From assembly GCA_963741385.1 (NCBI GenBank), contig CAVUHO010000003.1:310001-374000 (forward strand): 64,000 nucleotides of DNA, given 5' to 3'. Below are positions 23,905 through 32,067 of the stretch, one piece after another; the first letter of the stretch is position 1, and every line of letters begins with the position of its first letter. The stretch comes from Sulfomarinibacter sp963741385. Lineage in GTDB: Bacteria; Acidobacteriota; Thermoanaerobaculia; Thermoanaerobaculales; Sulfomarinibacteraceae. The notes under the pieces were generated by a model, which was not told the origin of the DNA, did no database searches, and saw only the letters and a list, made by a program, of their open reading frames with translations. The position numbers were made by a program, and so were the translations under genes.

Positions 23905-24887
23905 AGGCTGACTCCGAGGGCCGCGGCCATGGCTGATGAGACGTCGTTTTCTACCTGTGAAAGCTCGCCTTGAACCGCACACCCGGCCGCGTTGACGTGA
24001 CCACCGCCGCCGAACGACTCTGCCACCGCGCGAACGTCGACGTCGCCCCGCGAACGCAGGCTCACCCGAACAGTGCCGTCCTCCCACTGTTTGAAGTAGG
24101 CGACGGCCTCGACGCCGGCGATCGAACGGGGAATGTTGACGATCTCCTCGGTGTCTTCGGGACCGGCGCCGGCGCGTTCGAATGCACCCTGATCGGCGGT
24201 GATCACGGCGAGCTTTCCGCCGCACATGATTCTGAGGGTCTGCAGCGCCTCGCCGAGCAATTTGACCGACGCCAGACTGCGATGGTTGTGCACCCAGTTG
24301 GCCACCCGCGCCGGGCGGGCTCCGGCGTCCACCATCTCGGCGGCGGCCCGGAAGGCGCGGCCGGTGGCGTTGGAGTAGCGGAAATCGCCGGTGTCGGTTG
24401 AAAGGGCGACAAAGAGGTTGGTTGCGGCGTCCGCTGAGGGTGCCAGACCGGCTTCCACGTACATCAGCCACACCATCTCGCCGACTGCGGGCGACGCCTC
24501 GTCGAGGAAATTGACAACCCCGTAGGCCGGGTTGGCAGGGTGATGGTCGATGTTGAGGATCGGCACCCGGGTCAGACCCTCATAGCCGGTGCGGTCGAGA
24601 CCAGGGCATTCAACGGTGATCACGAGATCATAAGCCGACGGGAAGTCCTCAGGCAGCTCATCGGCGACCTGGATGCGATCGGCGCCGGGCAGGTTGGCCA
24701 GGTTGGCGGGTGTGTGGTCGCGGTTGACGATGACCGCCTGAACGCCGAAACTGGCGGCCATCTCGGCCAACCCGAGTTCGGAACCGAGCGAGTCGCCGTC
24801 GGGGTTTCGATGGCAGGTGATCAGCACCCGATAGGCTTCTTTGAGACGTCGGACGGCATCGGCGGGGTTGGTGCTCTTGAGGGTCAC
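23901..24887 (-). CDS. nrnA: DHH-family oligoribonuclease / PAP phosphatase
   Basis: A 328-residue DHH-DHHA1 phosphoesterase with NPDGDSLGSE, the DHH triad in NIDHHPAN, STDTGDFRYSNATG and the DHHA1 motif GGGGHVNAAGC. NrnA enzymes clear 2-5 nt RNAs and dephosphorylate 3',5'-pAp. The ATG overlaps the rbfA stop (ATGA). This gene is in the same place in rbfA-nrnA-truB operons of many bacteria, where it completes RNA decay started by PNPase. Confidence 0.92.
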   Translation of the reverse strand: MTLKSTNPADAVRRLKEAYRVLITCHRNPDGDSLGSELGLAEMAASFGVQAVIVNRDHTPANLANLPGADRIQVADELPEDFPSAYDLVITVECPGLDRTGYEGLTRVPILNIDHHPANPAYGVVNFLDEASPAVGEMVWLMYVEAGLAPSADAATNLFVALSTDTGDFRYSNATGRAFRAAAEMVDAGARPARVANWVHNHRSLASVKLLGEALQTLRIMCGGKLAVITADQGAFERAGAGPEDTEEIVNIPRSIAGVEAVAYFKQWEDGTVRVSLRSRGDVDVRAVAESFGGGGHVNAAGCAVQGELSQVENDVSSAMAAALGVSL

Positions 24888-25288
24888 TGATCGCCCCCTG
24901 GGTCGGAGCGTGAGTTGTCGTCGCCGGGGAGCAGGCCCTCGCCTGCAAGCCGGTCGAAGAGTCTTTCCATGCGGTCGCCGTACTCGTAACTGGTGTCGCG
25001 GTGGAACTCCAGCGTCGGCACCACCCGGAGCCGCATCTTGGATCCGAGCCGTCGGCGCATGAATGACGCCGCCGCCGCAAATCCGTCGCCGGCCTGCCGC
25101 TCGCGTTCCTCATCGCCGATGACGGAGAAGTACACCCGTGCTTTGGTGCGATCCGCCGACAGCTTGATGCCTGAGACCGTGACCTGGGAAAGCCGCGGGT
25201 CGTTGACCTCCAAGAGCAACAGGTCGGAAAGCACCGCCCGGATCTCGCCTTCGAGGCGCGCGTTGCGTTCGTATGTCTTGTCCTGCAT
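24884..25288 (-). CDS. rbfA: Ribosome-binding factor A
   Basis: A 134-residue KH-type protein needed for late 16S maturation. The family pattern is clear: RLEGEIRAVLSDLLLLEVND, then TVSGIKLSADRTKARVYFSV, then LRVVPTLEFHRDTSYEYGDR. The ATG at 25288 has GGAAGGA upstream. The C-terminal tail beyond the KH fold is acidic. Confidence 0.95.
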   Translation of the reverse strand: MQDKTYERNARLEGEIRAVLSDLLLLEVNDPRLSQVTVSGIKLSADRTKARVYFSVIGDEERERQAGDGFAAAASFMRRRLGSKMRLRVVPTLEFHRDTSYEYGDRMERLFDRLAGEGLLPGDDNSRSDPGGDQ

Positions 25289-25311
25289 TTCTTCGTTCCT
25301 TCCGCGCAACG

Positions 25312-25611
25312 TCACACTTGAATGACGTCGACCTCCCAGCTCAAGACGTGGCCGCTCCAGTGGCTGTTGACCGTCGCCTCGACCCTCTGCAGCCGCGCCT
25401 CGGCATCGACGTGGCTCGTCGACAGCGCACAAATCGTGAGGTGTGCCCGTTGGTAGAGGTCCTGATGACCGGCCTCGATGACCAACACCTTGTGACGGCT
25501 TTTTATTTTTTCGACCAGACTGCGGACCGGACCGCGCTTGGCTTTCAAACTCCGCGCCTCTGGGACGTGCAACTCGAGGTGTGCAACGGCGACGTAGGTT
25601 TCTCCGCTCAA
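25312..25611 (-). CDS. ylxP: YlxP-like DUF503 protein
   Basis: A 99-residue DUF503 protein (ELHVPEARSLKAKRGPVRSL, then HLTICALSTSHVDAEARLQR), a family found between infB and rbfA in many genomes and thought to act in ribosome maturation. The only usable start is the TTG at 25611, just after an in-frame stop, with GGCGGGA in front. Confidence 0.9.
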   Translation of the reverse strand: MSGETYVAVAHLELHVPEARSLKAKRGPVRSLVEKIKSRHKVLVIEAGHQDLYQRAHLTICALSTSHVDAEARLQRVEATVNSHWSGHVLSWEVDVIQV

Positions 25612-25656
25612 TGTCCCGCCATTTCAGGGGCCCATACCCCTGGCGTGTCGCCCAGA

Positions 25657-28329
25657 TCAGAGCTCGGGCGCGATTTCAACCATTTTGTAGGCCTCGATAA
25701 TGTCGCCTTCCTTGACGTCCTGGTAACGCTCCAAACCGATGCCGCAGTCAAAGCCCTGTCGCACCTCGGAGGCGTCGTCCTTGAACCGCCTCAGAGACGC
25801 CAGTTCGCCCTGGAAGATCACGACATGGTCCCTGATGAGTCGAACCTTGGCAGTACGGATGATCACACCCTCGAGGACGTGGCTGCCCGCGATCGAGCCG
25901 ACCTTTGGCACCTTGAAGACTTCTCTGACCTCGGCGCGGCCGAGTTCTTCCTCTTTGAACTCCGGCTCGAGAAGACCGACCATCGCCTTTCTCACGTCGT
26001 CAACCAGATCGTAGATGACGGTGTAGAGCCTGATGTCCACCTGCTCCGTGATACCGAGATCGCGGGCCGTGCGCTCGGGCCGAACCACAAACCCGACGAT
26101 GATCGCGTTGGATGCGGATGCCAGCATGACGTCGTTGGTGGTGATGGCCCCGACAGAGCCGTGGAGGATGTTGATCTTCACCTTTTCGGTGCTCAGACTG
26201 ATCAGGGTCTCGCGCAGCACCTCGACCGAACCCTGGACATCGGCCTTGATCACGATGTTGAGCTCCTGGGTCTCGCTTTCCGCAATCGAGTCGAACAGGT
26301 TTTCGAGTGAGATCTTCCGGCCGGAGGTCATATTCTCGTCGCGGTCCCTCTGGCTGCGGTAGCTGGCCACCTCGATGGCCTTGGCCTCGCTCTCGGTGCC
26401 TTGCAGGACATCGCCGGCGGCGGGAATGACTTCAAAACCGGTGAGCTCGATCGGGTCCGACGGTCCGGCAACATCGATCCGTGCGCCGGTGTCGTCGGCG
26501 ATGGCGCGAACACGGCCCCATGTGGAACCGCAGAAGAAGAAGTCGCCGACCTCGAGCTTGCCCTGCTGGATGAGGACGGTGGCGACGATGCCGCGGCCCC
26601 TCTCCTTGCGGGCCTCGAGGACGACGCCGCGCGCGGGGCCCTCGGCCGAAGCCTTCAGGTCCTTCATCTCGGCCACCAGCAGGATCACGTCGAGGAGATC
26701 GTCGATTCCCTGGTGCTTTTTGGCGGACACATCCACCGACGGGACCTCGCCGCCCCACGACTCCACCAGGACTTCATATTCGGCAAGTTGCTGCTTGACC
26801 CGATCCGGGTTGGCGTTGGCTTTGTCGATTTTGTTGATCGCGACGATCAGCGGCACATTGGCGGCGCGGGCGTGGGTGATGGCTTCCTTTGTCTGCGGCA
26901 TGACGCCGTCATCGGCAGCGACCACGAGTACGACGATGTCGGTCACTTGGGCGCCGCGGGCGCGCATCTGAGTGAACGCCTCGTGTCCCGGAGTGTCGAC
27001 GAACACGACCGCCCGCCCGTCGGCTGACTCGATGCGCGAGGCGCCGATGTGCTGGGTGATGCCGCCCGCCTCCTGCTCGGCAACGCGGCTCGACCTGATG
27101 GCGTCGAGCAGCGAGGTCTTGCCGTGGTCCACGTGGCCCATGACCGTCACGACCGGGGGCCGCGGGACCAGCGGGCCCATTTCCTCCAAGCTCTCCTCGC
27201 GCTCGTACTCGATGAGCTCTTCGGCCGATGCCACCATGGCTTCGATCTCGAGATCGGCACAGATCTCTTCCGCCAACTCGTGCGGCAGAGATTGATTGGC
27301 CGTGACCATCATGCCTTTCTGGATCAGGAGCCCGAGCAGCTCCTTGGCGGTCACGTTGAGCTTCTCCGCGAGTTCCCGGGCGGTGACCATCTCGGAGAGA
27401 ATGATCGGACCTTCCGGTTTTTCGTCGTCCTTGAACTGGATTGTCCTGGTCGGTTTGGGCGGGGAGGTCCGGGTGTCTTCGTCCTGACGCCGCCTCCGGC
27501 CCTTTTTGGTGGGCCGCCCTGCGGTTGGGCGCGGAGCCGGCCGGGCGGCGGCGCCACCCTCCTGCTGGCCTTTGAGTTTCTGTTCCTCGAACTTGTTGAG
27601 CAGTTCGCGGATCTCCTTGGCATCCGCCGCGGCCTTCGCCTTGCGGCCGGCCACCTTGCTGTCGACCACCACCGCCTTGCGTTTTTTCTCGACCTTTTTC
27701 TGGTCCGCCAATCGCTGGCGGATTTCGTCCGGAGACAGCTCGCGCAGGCTTTGTTCGAGCGGCGTTTTTGCGCGGTTCGGACGAACCCGTTTCGGCGAGT
27801 GTTCCTCTTCCTGATCGCCCCGCTGGGCGGTCAGCTCTTCCTCGGTGACCTCGACCTCAGGCTTGACCTCGACATCCTCGTCATCGCCGTCCTCAGCGTC
27901 GCCGTCGATGTCCTCTTCGGCAATCTCCTCGACCTCGGGCGCCGCTTCCACAGCAACCTCCTCGTCGGGAAGTACCTCGGCGGCAGCGGTCTCCACCGTC
28001 GCGTCCTCGCCTTCGGACTCGGGGCGTTTCTCCGGAATGACCTCCTGAATCTCTTTGTCAGTGTCCACGACCTGGCGGCGCCGGCGTCGCGCCAGCCTGT
28101 CCTTGGCGGAGATCGGGGTGGTCTCGTCCTCCTTCGGTTCACGGCGGACAATGACTTCACGCGGGCGACGTTGCAGAGTCTCACCCGTGATGATGGACCG
28201 CACCGTCGTAAGGTCGAGGGTGTCCTCCTCGCTGCCCACCGTCACGCCGATCGAGCGCAACTTGAAAATCAGCTCGGTCGCTGAGATTCCCATAGTGTGT
28301 GCGAGGTCGACGACTCGGAGTTGCTGCAT
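25657..28329 (-). CDS. infB: Translation initiation factor IF-2
   Basis: An 890-residue GTPase that brings initiator tRNA to the 30S subunit. An IF2 N-terminal helical domain (1-50) is followed by a long charged linker, acidic at 100-180 and basic at 205-290. A second IF2_N domain (310-370) precedes the G domain with GHVDHGKT (398-405), DTPGH (445-449) and NKID (499-502). Domains II to IV follow, including the fMet-tRNA-binding end with ERYQDVKEGDIIEAY. It lies four bases after nusA in the standard order. The linker length is at the upper end for the family. Confidence 0.97.
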   Translation of the reverse strand: MQQLRVVDLAHTMGISATELIFKLRSIGVTVGSEEDTLDLTTVRSIITGETLQRRPREVIVRREPKEDETTPISAKDRLARRRRRQVVDTDKEIQEVIPEKRPESEGEDATVETAAAEVLPDEEVAVEAAPEVEEIAEEDIDGDAEDGDDEDVEVKPEVEVTEEELTAQRGDQEEEHSPKRVRPNRAKTPLEQSLRELSPDEIRQRLADQKKVEKKRKAVVVDSKVAGRKAKAAADAKEIRELLNKFEEQKLKGQQEGGAAARPAPRPTAGRPTKKGRRRRQDEDTRTSPPKPTRTIQFKDDEKPEGPIILSEMVTARELAEKLNVTAKELLGLLIQKGMMVTANQSLPHELAEEICADLEIEAMVASAEELIEYEREESLEEMGPLVPRPPVVTVMGHVDHGKTSLLDAIRSSRVAEQEAGGITQHIGASRIESADGRAVVFVDTPGHEAFTQMRARGAQVTDIVVLVVAADDGVMPQTKEAITHARAANVPLIVAINKIDKANANPDRVKQQLAEYEVLVESWGGEVPSVDVSAKKHQGIDDLLDVILLVAEMKDLKASAEGPARGVVLEARKERGRGIVATVLIQQGKLEVGDFFFCGSTWGRVRAIADDTGARIDVAGPSDPIELTGFEVIPAAGDVLQGTESEAKAIEVASYRSQRDRDENMTSGRKISLENLFDSIAESETQELNIVIKADVQGSVEVLRETLISLSTEKVKINILHGSVGAITTNDVMLASASNAIIVGFVVRPERTARDLGITEQVDIRLYTVIYDLVDDVRKAMVGLLEPEFKEEELGRAEVREVFKVPKVGSIAGSHVLEGVIIRTAKVRLIRDHVVIFQGELASLRRFKDDASEVRQGFDCGIGLERYQDVKEGDIIEAYKMVEIAPEL

Positions 28330-28333
28330 ACGT

Positions 28334-29782
28334 TCACTCCTCTCCGACGACTGATTCTGCTGCGTCGGAAAGACTCTCCTCGAGGGTTTTGGTGGCCATG
28401 CCGAGGAGTTTTTTCGCGGTCACGGGTCCGATGCCCGGGATGTTCGAGAGTTCGCTCGCGTCGCGCGCGAGGATGTCCTGCACGGTGTGAATACTGTGGC
28501 CCTCGAGGCGTTCACGGAGGCGGTCGGTGAGCATCGCCATGTCTTCGAGAGGAACCAGCTCGTCGTACGACACCGGAACGCCTACGGACGCGAGCTCGGG
28601 AATTTCGTCTTCTTCGGAGATGCCCTCCATCTCGCGCAGCATCGACGCGAGAGCCGAGGCGAGTTCGTCCTTGACCGCCTCCTGGCTCTTGATCTCGATA
28701 CGGCAATCGAGGAGTTTTGAAGCCAGCCGGACGTTTTGGCCGCGTTTGCCGATGGCCAGAGAGAGCTGCTCGCTGCCGACAATGACATCGAGCACGGTCT
28801 CCTTCCGCTCCTCCGTAACCGGCGCGCCGTTTTCGTCGAGCACGGGTCGCCCGTCTTCATCCCGGACCACCACCTTCATGGGCTCTTCGCGGACTGCCAC
28901 CCGGTTGATCTTGGCCGGCGACAGGGCGTTCTGAGCAAAGGTGACGGTATCGCTGTTGTACGGGATGATGTCGATTTTTTCGCCCTTGAGCTCACGCGTG
29001 ATCGCCTGCACGCGGGACCCCTTGAGACCCACGCAAGCGCCCACCGGATCCACGTCCGAATCCCTCGAGGTGACGGCCACCTTGGCCCGTTCTCCGGGTT
29101 CGCGGACGCACCGCTTGATGATCACGGTGCCGTCGTAGATCTCCGGGACCTCCATCTCGAGGAGCTTTTCGAGCAGAACGGGGGAGGTTCTGGAGAGCAC
29201 GACCTGGGGACGGTTGGCGTCCATGGTGATATCGACCACCACGGCGCGAACCCGGTCGCCCTGGCTGTAGCGCTCGTGGCGGACCTGGTGGCTGCGCGGC
29301 ATCACACCCTCGGTGTCGCCGAGCTCGACGACCAGAGACCCGCGGTCCATCCGCTTGACGATGCCGTTGATCATGTCGCCGACGCGGTTCGAGTAGTTGC
29401 GGAAGACGACCGCCCGTTCGGCCTCGCGAACCCGTTGGAAGAGCACCTGCCGGGCGGACTGCGCGGCGATGCGGCCGAGCGCCGAGGTGTCGAGAGGCTT
29501 GAGCTTGACGATGCCGCCGATCTCCGCCGTCGGATCGATGGCGCGGGCTTCCTCGAGGGTGACCTCGATCTCCTCGTCCTCGACCTCTTCGACCACGTCT
29601 CGTGCGGTCCACGACTCGACCTCGCCGGTCTCGACGTCGATCTTGGTGAAGACGTTGCGTTCCTTGTAGTGTTTGCGCGCGGCCGACGAAATCGCCTCCG
29701 CGACCGCATCCACAAGCGTGTCGGCCTCGATGTCGCGCTCTGCGGCCATCTGGCGAACGAGAAGGTTGATATCGAGCTTCAT
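28334..29782 (-). CDS. nusA: Transcription termination/antitermination protein NusA
   Basis: A 482-residue RNA-polymerase-binding factor with an N-terminal domain (about 1-125), an S1 domain (GIVKRMDRGSLVVELGDTEG), two KH domains (GACVGLKGSRVQAITRELKG and SLAIGKRGQNVRLASKLLD) and a single C-terminal helix-hairpin-helix domain (ELSNIPGIGPVTAKKLLGMA). Between the KH domains is an extra segment, VVVRDEDGRPVLDENGAPVT, not present in the E. coli protein. Its ATG overlaps the rimP stop (ATGA). Since NusA stimulates intrinsic termination, the terminator-like hairpin in the operon leader could give autoregulation. Confidence 0.96.
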   Translation of the reverse strand: MKLDINLLVRQMAAERDIEADTLVDAVAEAISSAARKHYKERNVFTKIDVETGEVESWTARDVVEEVEDEEIEVTLEEARAIDPTAEIGGIVKLKPLDTSALGRIAAQSARQVLFQRVREAERAVVFRNYSNRVGDMINGIVKRMDRGSLVVELGDTEGVMPRSHQVRHERYSQGDRVRAVVVDITMDANRPQVVLSRTSPVLLEKLLEMEVPEIYDGTVIIKRCVREPGERAKVAVTSRDSDVDPVGACVGLKGSRVQAITRELKGEKIDIIPYNSDTVTFAQNALSPAKINRVAVREEPMKVVVRDEDGRPVLDENGAPVTEERKETVLDVIVGSEQLSLAIGKRGQNVRLASKLLDCRIEIKSQEAVKDELASALASMLREMEGISEEDEIPELASVGVPVSYDELVPLEDMAMLTDRLRERLEGHSIHTVQDILARDASELSNIPGIGPVTAKKLLGMATKTLEESLSDAAESVVGEE

Positions 29783-30270
29783 GAACGGGTTTTCCCTTCC
29801 TTCATGATCGAGTTCCAGTCCACGTCGAGGCGTGCTTCGAAAATCTCGTCATACGGCAGATTCACGTGCTGGCCGTTGTCGACGACGAGCCTCACGATGC
29901 CGCCGTCGAACAGGCCAACGAGCTCACCGCTGAGCAACCGTTGCTCGCGGTAGGTCGGTTTCATGCGAACCGTGACACGGCGCCCGGTGAAACGTTCGAA
30001 ATCCGCCGCGTTGTAGAGCTTCCGGTCGAGCCCTGGGGAGGAGACCTCGAGGGTGTAGTGATGTTGGATCGGATCCTCGACATCGAGAATCGCCGATGCC
30101 TGCCGCGACACCGATGCGCACTTTTCGAGGCTGGCCCCGTCAGGGCCGTCGACCACCAGCCGCAGGACAGTCTTCGGGCCGGAACCCACGACTTCCGTCG
30201 CGAGCAGTTCGAGCCCTTCCTCCGCCACGAGCGCGGCGAGCTGGTCCTGGACTGCCTGGTCGATCTTCAT
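29779..30270 (-). CDS. rimP: Ribosome maturation factor RimP
   Basis: A 163-residue 30S-maturation factor with the family segments HHYTLEVSSPGLDRKL and FERFTGRRVTVRMKP and a C-terminal SH3-like domain (IVRLVVDNGQHVNLPYDEI). The ATG at 30270 has GAGGAG upstream. It is the first gene of the large translation operon and its leader carries a promoter and an intrinsic-terminator-like hairpin. Confidence 0.95.
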   Translation of the reverse strand: MKIDQAVQDQLAALVAEEGLELLATEVVGSGPKTVLRLVVDGPDGASLEKCASVSRQASAILDVEDPIQHHYTLEVSSPGLDRKLYNAADFERFTGRRVTVRMKPTYREQRLLSGELVGLFDGGIVRLVVDNGQHVNLPYDEIFEARLDVDWNSIMKEGKTRS

Positions 30271-30287
30271 TCTGCTCCTCGCTGCAG

Positions 30288-30312
30288 AAAAAAAAGTGGG
30301 CCACGGGCCCAC
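30288..30312 (-). terminator. Terminator-like hairpin inside the rimP leader
   Basis: On the minus strand GTGGGCC and GGCCCAC form a seven-pair GC stem with a three-base loop, directly followed by eight T. It ends 17 bases before the rimP start codon and lies downstream of a well-formed promoter, so it should act as an attenuator. Confidence 0.85.
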
Positions 30313-30337
30313 CTTCCATTCGAAAGCAGCAGCGCGT

Positions 30338-30366
30338 TTTATAGCACACGGACGACCGGAGCGCAA
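30338..30366 (-). promoter_or_regulatory. Promoter of the rimP-nusA-infB operon
   Basis: On the minus strand TTGCGC (30366-30361) and TATAAA (30343-30338) are 17 bases apart. Transcription should start near 30331, giving a leader of about 60 bases that contains the hairpin at 30288-30312. Confidence 0.75.
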
Positions 30367-30423
30367 GGACTAGAGCCCCCCTTCACGATCGTTGCGCCGG
30401 CTCCGGGTGAGGGGGATTCTGAT

Positions 30424-30525
30424 GCTTTGCCCGTGAGTGCCCCTCAGACAATGATTGGGCCCTCGCAGCGGACTCGCAACTGGCTGTCGTCTGCCCAACA
30501 TTGTCGAGAGGCACGTCCGGTGAAA
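30424..30525. repeat. Palindromic intergenic repeat, type II copy
   Basis: The left arm TGCCCCTCAGACAATGATTG pairs with the right arm CCAACATTGTCGAGAGGCA with a small bulge. The flanks TTGCCCGTGAGTGCC and GGCACGTCCGGTGAA are the same as in the 3.85 kb copy. Lies between the divergent rimP and methyltransferase genes. Confidence 0.75.
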
Positions 30526-30602
30526 GCGGTTGGTTTCCCGCCGTCCTTGCGGCAGCGTCCACGGCTGAGACCGCATCCTGCATTTATCGTCCGGGATCGG
30601 CC

Positions 30603-30608
30603 TACAAT
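30603..30608 (+). promoter_or_regulatory. -10 box for a probably leaderless transcript
   Basis: TACAAT ends six bases before the ATG at 30615, placing the transcription start on or next to the start codon. No ribosome site exists. Confidence 0.6.
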
Positions 30609-30614
30609 GTCCTG

Positions 30615-31724
30615 ATGTCGTGGATTGTGGACGAGATACGGGCGCGCGGGGACGCGGTGCCGTTTGAGGAGTTCATGGAGCTGGCGCTCTACCACCCCGA
30701 GCACGGCTACTACTCGGCGGGTTGTCCCCGCTATGGACGCGACGCCGACTACCTGACGGCGCCCACCGCATCCGCATGGTATTCGACCGTGATGGCCCGG
30801 CTGGTGCGCGGTCTCGCGGCCGCCCTCCGGCCGGTGCGGATCATCGACCTGGCGGCCGGTGACGGCAGCTTCCTGGCGGGTCTCTCCGAGGCCGTGGGTG
30901 CGCACGCGCCGGAGGTGATTGACGGTGTCGTGGCGGTCGAGCGGTCCGGCGCCATGCGGAGGCGGATCGTCGAACGTCTCGGGGGAGATGGGGTGGTCTG
31001 TGTCGGTGGCCTTGCCGAGATCCAGCCGCCGTCGGGACCGGCCCTGATCCACGCCTCGGAACTCTACGACGCCCAACCGGTCGCCCGCGCGGTCGGCCGC
31101 GACGGGGGGCTGAAGGAGCTCTGGGTCGGTATCGACAAGGGGACGATCGCGTGGTCGGAGCGCCCGGCGCGCGGTGAGTTGGCGAGGTATTTCGCAGACC
31201 ACGGCGTGGCGCTTGCCCAGGGCCAGATCGCGGAGGCCAACCTGCATGCCACGGGATATCACCGCGAAGTCCTCGAGGCGGCGGGGGTCGACGGGGTGGT
31301 TGTGATCCTGGACTACGGCTACGAGGCGGCCAGGCTCTACGACCCGCGCGGGCGGCGTGGTGGTTCGCTGGCGACCTTTCGGCGCCACCGCGTGGCCCGC
31401 GACCCGCTCGAATCGCCCGGCGAAATCGACATCACCGCCCACGTCAACTGGGATGACCTCCGGTCGGCGGCCCGAGCCACCGGCTGGACGGAAATCGGGA
31501 TGTGGCCGCTCGCGGAGTTCCTGGTGCGGGCGGGACTGGCCGAAGAGCTCGAGGAAAGGGGTCTCGGCATGGAGGCCGAGATCGATGCCGCCACCTTTTC
31601 GGCGCGCCAGGAGATCAAAAGGCTCCTCGATCCCGACGGCATGGGGTCGGATCTCAAGGTGCTGGTGCAGGCGCACGGCGCGATGGTCGAGATCGCGAGC
31701 CGATTGCTCGCGATCAATTCTTAA
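30615..31724 (+). CDS. MidA/NDUFAF7-like SAM-dependent methyltransferase (DUF185)
   Basis: A 369-residue protein of the COG1565 family: FMELALYHPEHGYYSAGCPR, a SAM-binding strand IIDLAAGDGSFLAGL (Glu/Ala-Gly variant), LIHASELYDAQPVA and VVILDYGYEAARLY. The human relative NDUFAF7 methylates a complex I subunit arginine; bacterial roles are not settled. The ATG at 30615 is preceded by a -10 box at six bases and no Shine-Dalgarno. No nuo genes are near. Confidence 0.85.
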   Translation: MSWIVDEIRARGDAVPFEEFMELALYHPEHGYYSAGCPRYGRDADYLTAPTASAWYSTVMARLVRGLAAALRPVRIIDLAAGDGSFLAGLSEAVGAHAPEVIDGVVAVERSGAMRRRIVERLGGDGVVCVGGLAEIQPPSGPALIHASELYDAQPVARAVGRDGGLKELWVGIDKGTIAWSERPARGELARYFADHGVALAQGQIAEANLHATGYHREVLEAAGVDGVVVILDYGYEAARLYDPRGRRGGSLATFRRHRVARDPLESPGEIDITAHVNWDDLRSAARATGWTEIGMWPLAEFLVRAGLAEELEERGLGMEAEIDAATFSARQEIKRLLDPDGMGSDLKVLVQAHGAMVEIASRLLAINS

Positions 31725-31750
31725 TTCTCAATTTTGAATTTTGAATTCCC
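31718..31750. repeat. Micro-tandem repeat, 7-base period
   Basis: Units ATTCTCA, ATTTTGA, ATTTTGA and ATTCCC in succession, beginning in the methyltransferase stop region. Confidence 0.8.
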
Positions 31751-31804
31751 GCCCAACCCCCCACCGACAATGAGGACCGGAGTGCTCAGGGTGAGTTGAA
31801 CAAT

Positions 31805-32040
31805 GTGCGGCGGAGGTATCACCCTTCACATTGTCTGAGCTCGGGCGCTTCGGCTCGGCAAGTTCCTCGGGGCAGTCAATGTGAAGAGTGGTACCTCACG
31901 GGAAGGGCGTGCTGAAAGTCAGCGTGCGGCGGAGGTGCCATTTTCAATATTGTTGGACACTCGAACTTTCACGTCGGCAGATTGATTCGGGCAAACAATG
32001 TTGAAGGTGGCTCCTCACGGGGAGCGAGTGCTGAAAGGCA
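31805..32040. repeat. Two tandem copies of the type I palindromic repeat
   Basis: Each unit starts GTGCGGCGGAGGT (31805 and 31924, period 119). Copy 1 has arms TTCACATTGTCTG and CAGTCAATGTGAA. Copy 2 has TTTTCAATATTGTTGG and CAAACAATGTTGAA. The loops are unrelated. The units are the reverse complement of the 49 kb pair and fill the gap before the proS stop. Confidence 0.85.
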
Positions 32041-32067
32041 ATCTAAGGCGAGGCCTCTCCCAGGCGC

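Noticed and set aside
30313..30337. A tRNA gene upstream of rimP, as in the E. coli metY-rimP order
   Set aside because: No cloverleaf or T-loop sequence is present in the leader.
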